Of a stretch of 64,000 nucleotides of DNA, positions 62,283 through 64,000 are shown one piece after another. The DNA is taken from positions 71,536,573-71,600,572 of the forward strand of contig CM034305.1 in the NCBI GenBank assembly GCA_019925795.1. The letters run 5' to 3'. This stretch comes from Dendrobium chrysotoxum (Eukaryota; Streptophyta; Magnoliopsida; Asparagales; Orchidaceae). Position 1 is the first letter of the stretch. Each line of letters starts with the position of its first letter. The position numbers were made by a program, and so were the translations under genes. Below the pieces are notes generated by a model. The model saw nothing but the letters and a program-made list of their open reading frames with translations, did not search any database and was not told where the DNA came from.

Positions 62283-62520
62283 TTCTCAAGGTTAGTCGAT
62301 TTATAATATTTTATTTATATAAATATTATAATTATATAAATTTATCCAAATATATATATTTTTATTTATATTTATTAATGATAATAATTTAAATAATTAT
62401 TAAACCTAAATAATTATGGAAATACGTTAATCCCCTAATTTTTGATATTCTTGTGTTCATTCTTTCCTCGCCCAAATTCCCTCACGTTTACTTCCTTCGC
62501 CCAAAAAATGAGAAGAAGAA

Positions 62521-62940
62521 GCCTAGCTAAGCTTAATTTGACTTGCATACTTAAAATTCTACTCGGAATAAATAACTATTTTAAACTGATAGCTAAGACT
62601 GGACCCTTAACCTACTGAACTGGAGATTTTCGACCACCTTACATTAAGATAAAACGTCACACATAAATTATTGCACAAAGAAAATAATTCAGATCAAATT
62701 TTCAATTTGAGTGTCAGAAAACCTACTGGAAGGCATTCTGAATTCAGATACTCTATCAAACTTGTACATCAAAAGTACTCTGACACTAATACTTCATTTC
62801 GGATAATTTTTTTACTACTTAAAATAGCTTTTTAGTACAAAAATTTTAATTATTGTATAAAAAAATTATTTTAGAAAGTAGTAAAAGAGTCGTCCCAAAC
62901 GAATCCTAATAAGCAAATATATATTCTGCCTCAAATCATT
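62521..62940. repeat. Segmental duplicate, second copy with MITE inserted
   Basis: Copy of 57268-57572 interrupted at its ctgacacta word by the hairpin MITE at 62790-62906; after it the similarity resumes (agcaaata...ctgcctcaaat). Confidence 0.85.
62790..62906. mobile_element. Hairpin MITE, copy 7
   Basis: Most diverged copy (acttcatttcgg at the left, cgtcccaaacgaatcc at the right). TAA stands on both sides (62787-62789, 62907-62909). The uninterrupted relative at 57535 has only one such site. Confidence 0.85.
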
Positions 62941-63112
62941 TTCATTGATATTGTATTTTTTTTTATTGATAGATTGTATATGATATCAACACAACGCTCT
63001 GCTAGGGTTTGCCGATTTTATTTTATTGTTTACCGTGTTTTTGCTTGTCGATCTTTTTTCTATGGTTTTCTTTTGGTTTTTGGTGATTTCTATTCCGTGG
63101 TGTTGATATATC

Positions 63113-64000
63113 ATGGCGAATCCCACCCTCAAACGATCTAATCCTAGTTTCTTGGAATCGAAGAACAAGTCCAAGTCTTTCAAAGAGGCTTTGGCTGGTT
63201 CTTCATAATTACCTAGTTTTCCTTATTTAATGCATACTACGCATCGGGGATTACCTGCTCTCTGGATCTCTGAAGAAGAGATCCAAGCTTTAGGCACTCC
63301 TTTCGAGTTTGCTCTTGTTTGCAAATTTTTGGTTAGGGACCTGCACTAGATAACATTAGGAAAAAAAATTTCTAACTCAAACTTTCTGCAGAGTTCCCCC
63401 GTTACCTTATTAGATCGGAGACATGTCTTAATAAAACTTTCGAACGACTTGGCTTATAGCCGGATTTTTTCTAGGAGGGCCTACTATATCAATAATTATT
63501 TCATGAAACTTATAAAGTGGACTCTTACATTTGACATTTCTGCGGAATCCCCCATAGTTCTTATTTGTATGTCCTTTCCTAATTTACGCCCTCACTTCTT
63601 TTCTCATCATATTTTACATGGTTTAGGGTCTTTATTTCGCCAACCTCTTTAGATTGATAGTGATACTGCCTCTGGCTCCCATCCATTGGTAGCTCGTATT
63701 TTAGTTGACTTAGATATAACAAAATAATACTCTGATTCATTTTGGGTTGGTCTAAAGAAATTTAGTTGTATACAAAAGGCGGTGATGAGCGAATTTACTA
63801 ACTTCTGTGAAAATTGTAAAGCTTTTGGTCACAGAAAACTAAGTGTATTCAGTTATATCCTTATTTGAGGAGGCATGCTCCTGCTAACCATGGTATTTCC
63901 CAAACTACTTCTCCTATGGGTGAAGGTAATCTTCATGATTCTAATATTGAGCCTCTTTTGAAAGAGCCTGTGGCTGCGAATGTTACTCATACTAATCATA
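63113..64000 (+). pseudogene. L1-type LINE ORF1 relic, runs off the window
   Basis: From the ATG at 63113: MANPTLKRSNPSFLE, KSFKEALAG, then a stop; the frame goes on with the DUF4283 pattern of plant L1 ORF1 (HVLIKLSNDLAYSRI, SAESPIVLICMSFPNLRPHF, ILHGLGSLF) and a zinc-knuckle-like FCENCKAFGHRK near 63810 whose last ligand is lost. Stops at about 63207, 63348, 63650 and 63725 show that it is inactive. Same class as the relic at 24.0 kb but not a close copy. 62950-63112 probably belongs to its leader. Confidence 0.75.

Overview
The window is nuclear DNA of a seed plant. It is strongly AT-rich and full of transposon debris, with three intron-containing plant genes of recognisable families. The C-terminus of the GSK3-like kinase and the repeat mix suggest a monocot, but this is a weak inference. 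There are no prokaryotic or organellar genes, and no rRNA, functional tRNA or CRISPR locus.

Host genes. (1) 17.9-23.1 kb, plus strand: a complete GSK3/shaggy-like kinase with 12 coding exons and a predicted protein of 409 aa, preceded by a leader intron. (2) 37.5-50.0 kb, minus strand: a complete ZNF598/HEL2-type RING and C2H2 E3 ligase with 7 coding exons and 857 aa, whose second intron is 8.7 kb and holds two RTE-type LINEs and a mini LINE tail. (3) 57.66-59.53 kb, minus strand: a complete bHLH factor of the bHLH10/89/91 (EAT1/TIP2-like, tapetum) type with 3 exons and 339 aa. All exon junctions were checked by hand for GT/AG and reading phase.

Repeats, left to right. 0-1 kb: part of a Sirevirus-like LTR (minus). 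1.8-7.7 kb: an old Athila/Tat-like Gypsy element (minus) with two LTRs, a 5-bp target duplication, a primer-binding site and a gag relic. 8.3-8.7 kb: RTE LINE end. 8.7-10.03 kb: second Sirevirus-like LTR (minus). 12.4-13.0 kb: hAT-like element. 13.3-14.3 kb: PIF/Harbinger-like element carrying unrelated GC-richer sequence. 24.0-25.1 kb: L1 ORF1 relic. 25.1-32.3 kb: 3' two thirds of a Sirevirus-type Copia element (integrase-RT-RNase H, env-like ORF, two polypurine tracts, 3' LTR). 32.3-33.5 kb: another LTR of the same kind. 34.6-35.6 and 52.9-54.0 kb: two diverged copies of another LTR. 51.2-52.5 kb: four abutting TTA-flanked DNA elements. 56.84 kb: a tiny tRNA-derived SINE. 60.4-61.55 kb: a CACTA element with TIRs and target duplication. 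61.8-62.9 kb: three more hairpin MITEs. 63.1-64 kb: another L1 ORF1 relic.

The most striking structure is in the Sirevirus-type DNA. Fifteen-base palindromes (consensus ATCGTCCNGGACGAT) occur as pairs. All seven pairs in the 30.6-32.3 kb LTR are offset by exactly 21 bp, and the pairs recur about every 95-120 bp just upstream of a TATA box. A second array of the same palindrome lies inside the element, directly upstream of another TATA box and the start codon of the env-like ORF, as if that ORF carried its own copy of the LTR promoter. Three other LTR pieces in the window keep the paired design with a changed core (ATCRTACNGTAYGAT) and offsets of 19-22 bp.
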